Assembly: GCA_013816805.1 (NCBI GenBank)
Contig: JACDDS010000006.1
Span: 124,001 to 188,000 of the forward strand
Reading direction: 5' to 3'
Source of the DNA: Chitinophagales bacterium
GTDB lineage: Bacteria; Bacteroidota; Bacteroidia; Chitinophagales; UBA10324
Length of the DNA stretch: 64,000 nt
Part shown: positions 63,617 to 64,000 of the stretch, piece by piece
Layout of the letters: each line of letters opens with the position of its first letter
Position numbering within the stretch: position 1 is the first letter of the stretch
Program-made: the position numbers and the translations under genes
The notes under the pieces: generated by a model
What the model was told of the DNA's origin: nothing
What the model saw: the letters and a program-made list of their open reading frames with translations, nothing else
Databases searched by the model: none

Positions 63617-63658
63617 GTAACCACCCGGTTACAAATGTATGTGTAACAGTTCAGTTAC
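63617..63658. promoter_or_regulatory. Two tandem operators GTAAC-N6-GTTAC before the ArsR-SRPBCC genes
   Basis: GTAACCACCCGGTTAC (63617-63632) and GTAACAGTTCAGTTAC (63643-63658) share the half-sites GTAAC and GTTAC with a six-base spacer, centres 26 bases apart. They sit directly upstream of the ArsR start, so they are probably autoregulatory operators. Confidence 0.7.
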
Positions 63659-63785
63659 GCAAATCTTACTTTGAAATAAAAAGGAAGAAAATAAATATAA
63701 ATTGAAGATGCTAAATACGTAATCCTGGTATTTTATGTCCAGGTAAATATTTTACTTAGACAGTTACTGTTTATGAAATGGCTTA

Positions 63786-64000
63786 TTAGCTGCCATGCAT
63801 TGCTTTCAATTTTCGCATTAATAACCTAACACCTGTTATTGAATTTTCTGTAGCCGAGTTTGTGAATATGATATATCCAGTGTACTTTTTTCTATCTATA
63901 GAAACAGAGCTGAAATAGGTTCCGGCTGAGCCCGAATGCGCAGAAAACTCTTTTCCATTTTCATAAATATTAGCCCAGCCAATTGAATAATTTTCTATGC
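63786..64000 (-). CDS. Serine hydrolase/beta-lactamase-like protein, C-terminal part only
   Basis: The minus-strand frame is open to the last base of the window and ends at 63786. Its 71 residues read YSIGWANIYENGKEFSAHSG, then SAGTYFSSVSIDRKKYTGYI and IFTNSATENSITG. The HSGS-G pattern before a strand pair and the following IFTNSA strand match the end of class C beta-lactamase/esterase-type serine hydrolases, where H-S-G-x-x-G carries the KTG-like box (here HSGSAG). The catalytic SxxK lies outside. Partial, so no further call. Confidence 0.6.
   Translation of the reverse strand, partial: IENYSIGWANIYENGKEFSAHSGSAGTYFSSVSIDRKKYTGYIIFTNSATENSITGVRLLMRKLKAMHGS

Noticed and set aside
1..64000. 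CRISPR arrays
   Set aside because: No regularly spaced direct repeats with spacers were seen; the ATCAGC tract is too short and has no spacers.
1..64000. Insertion sequences with terminal inverted repeats
   Set aside because: No transposase frame with a DDE or HUH pattern was recognised, although the island may once have been mobile.

Overview
The window looks like the chromosome of a Bacteroidota bacterium, probably of the Chitinophagales/Sphingobacteriales type. The evidence is: many large secreted proteins ending in a type IX secretion (T9SS) sorting domain (consensus YPNP...G.Y.V); promoters of the Bacteroidota form TTG-N19/20-TAnnTTTG; weak or absent Shine-Dalgarno sequences; AT-rich DNA; and families typical of the phylum (GH3-like ligase, DUF6799-like Met-rich protein, ExbB-ExbD-TonB, BrkB, stand-alone proline dehydrogenase). 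Species cannot be named from the window.

Layout. 0-5 kb: a 5'-truncated unknown gene, a manganese catalase broken by three frameshifts, a DsbA-family protein, a cyclopropane-synthase-type methyltransferase and a decayed lipoprotein gene. 5-11.7 kb: mostly minus-strand housekeeping (DUF3072, typA/bipA, mtgA, tonB-exbD-exbB, a TrmN6-type methyltransferase) with a Met-rich exported protein between. 11.8-17.7 kb: a plus-strand operon of a tandem D-Ala-D-Ala-ligase-like protein, a PASTA membrane protein, a T9SS cargo and a rhodanese. 17.7-26.4 kb: a minus-strand block of giant T9SS cargo genes, two of them damaged. 26.8-36.6 kb: a lipoprotein, a seven-heme cytochrome/TPR lipoprotein, mltG, thioesterase, BrkB, folA-thyA, proline dehydrogenase, DUF1761 and GH3. 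36.8 kb: tRNA-Val(TAC).

Directly after the tRNA (36.9-41.9 kb) is an accessory island in decay. It holds an arsR with two near-identical palindromic operators, an internally deleted arsM-like relic, a mobile-element-type HTH relic, an intact FAD monooxygenase, a cation-diffusion transporter with one in-frame TGA, the tail of a heavy-metal P-type ATPase, and a frameshifted DUF190 gene. It reads as a metal-resistance insertion being lost.

42-64 kb: a T9SS beta-propeller protein, a sulfite-oxidase-type enzyme, a membrane protein/THEP1-like NTPase pair, hmgA-ubiA, arfB, rplU-rpmA, an AI-2E family permease, a delta-60-repeat T9SS protein, a three-gene set (LysE exporter, ATP-grasp ligase, GntA/YqcI-type heme N-hydroxylase), an OmpA lipoprotein, a DUF4258-DUF2283 pair, a PD40 propeller and M28 peptidase, another T9SS protein, DUF1697, and an ArsR-SRPBCC pair with two palindromic operators. 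The window ends inside a serine-hydrolase gene.

The best candidates for an undescribed system are the LysE/ATP-grasp/GntA set (53.9-56.5 kb), which looks like a small pathway for making and exporting an N-oxidised amino-acid product, and the tandem-ligase/PASTA operon (11.9-15.4 kb). All functions are inferred from sequence motifs; no database search was run.
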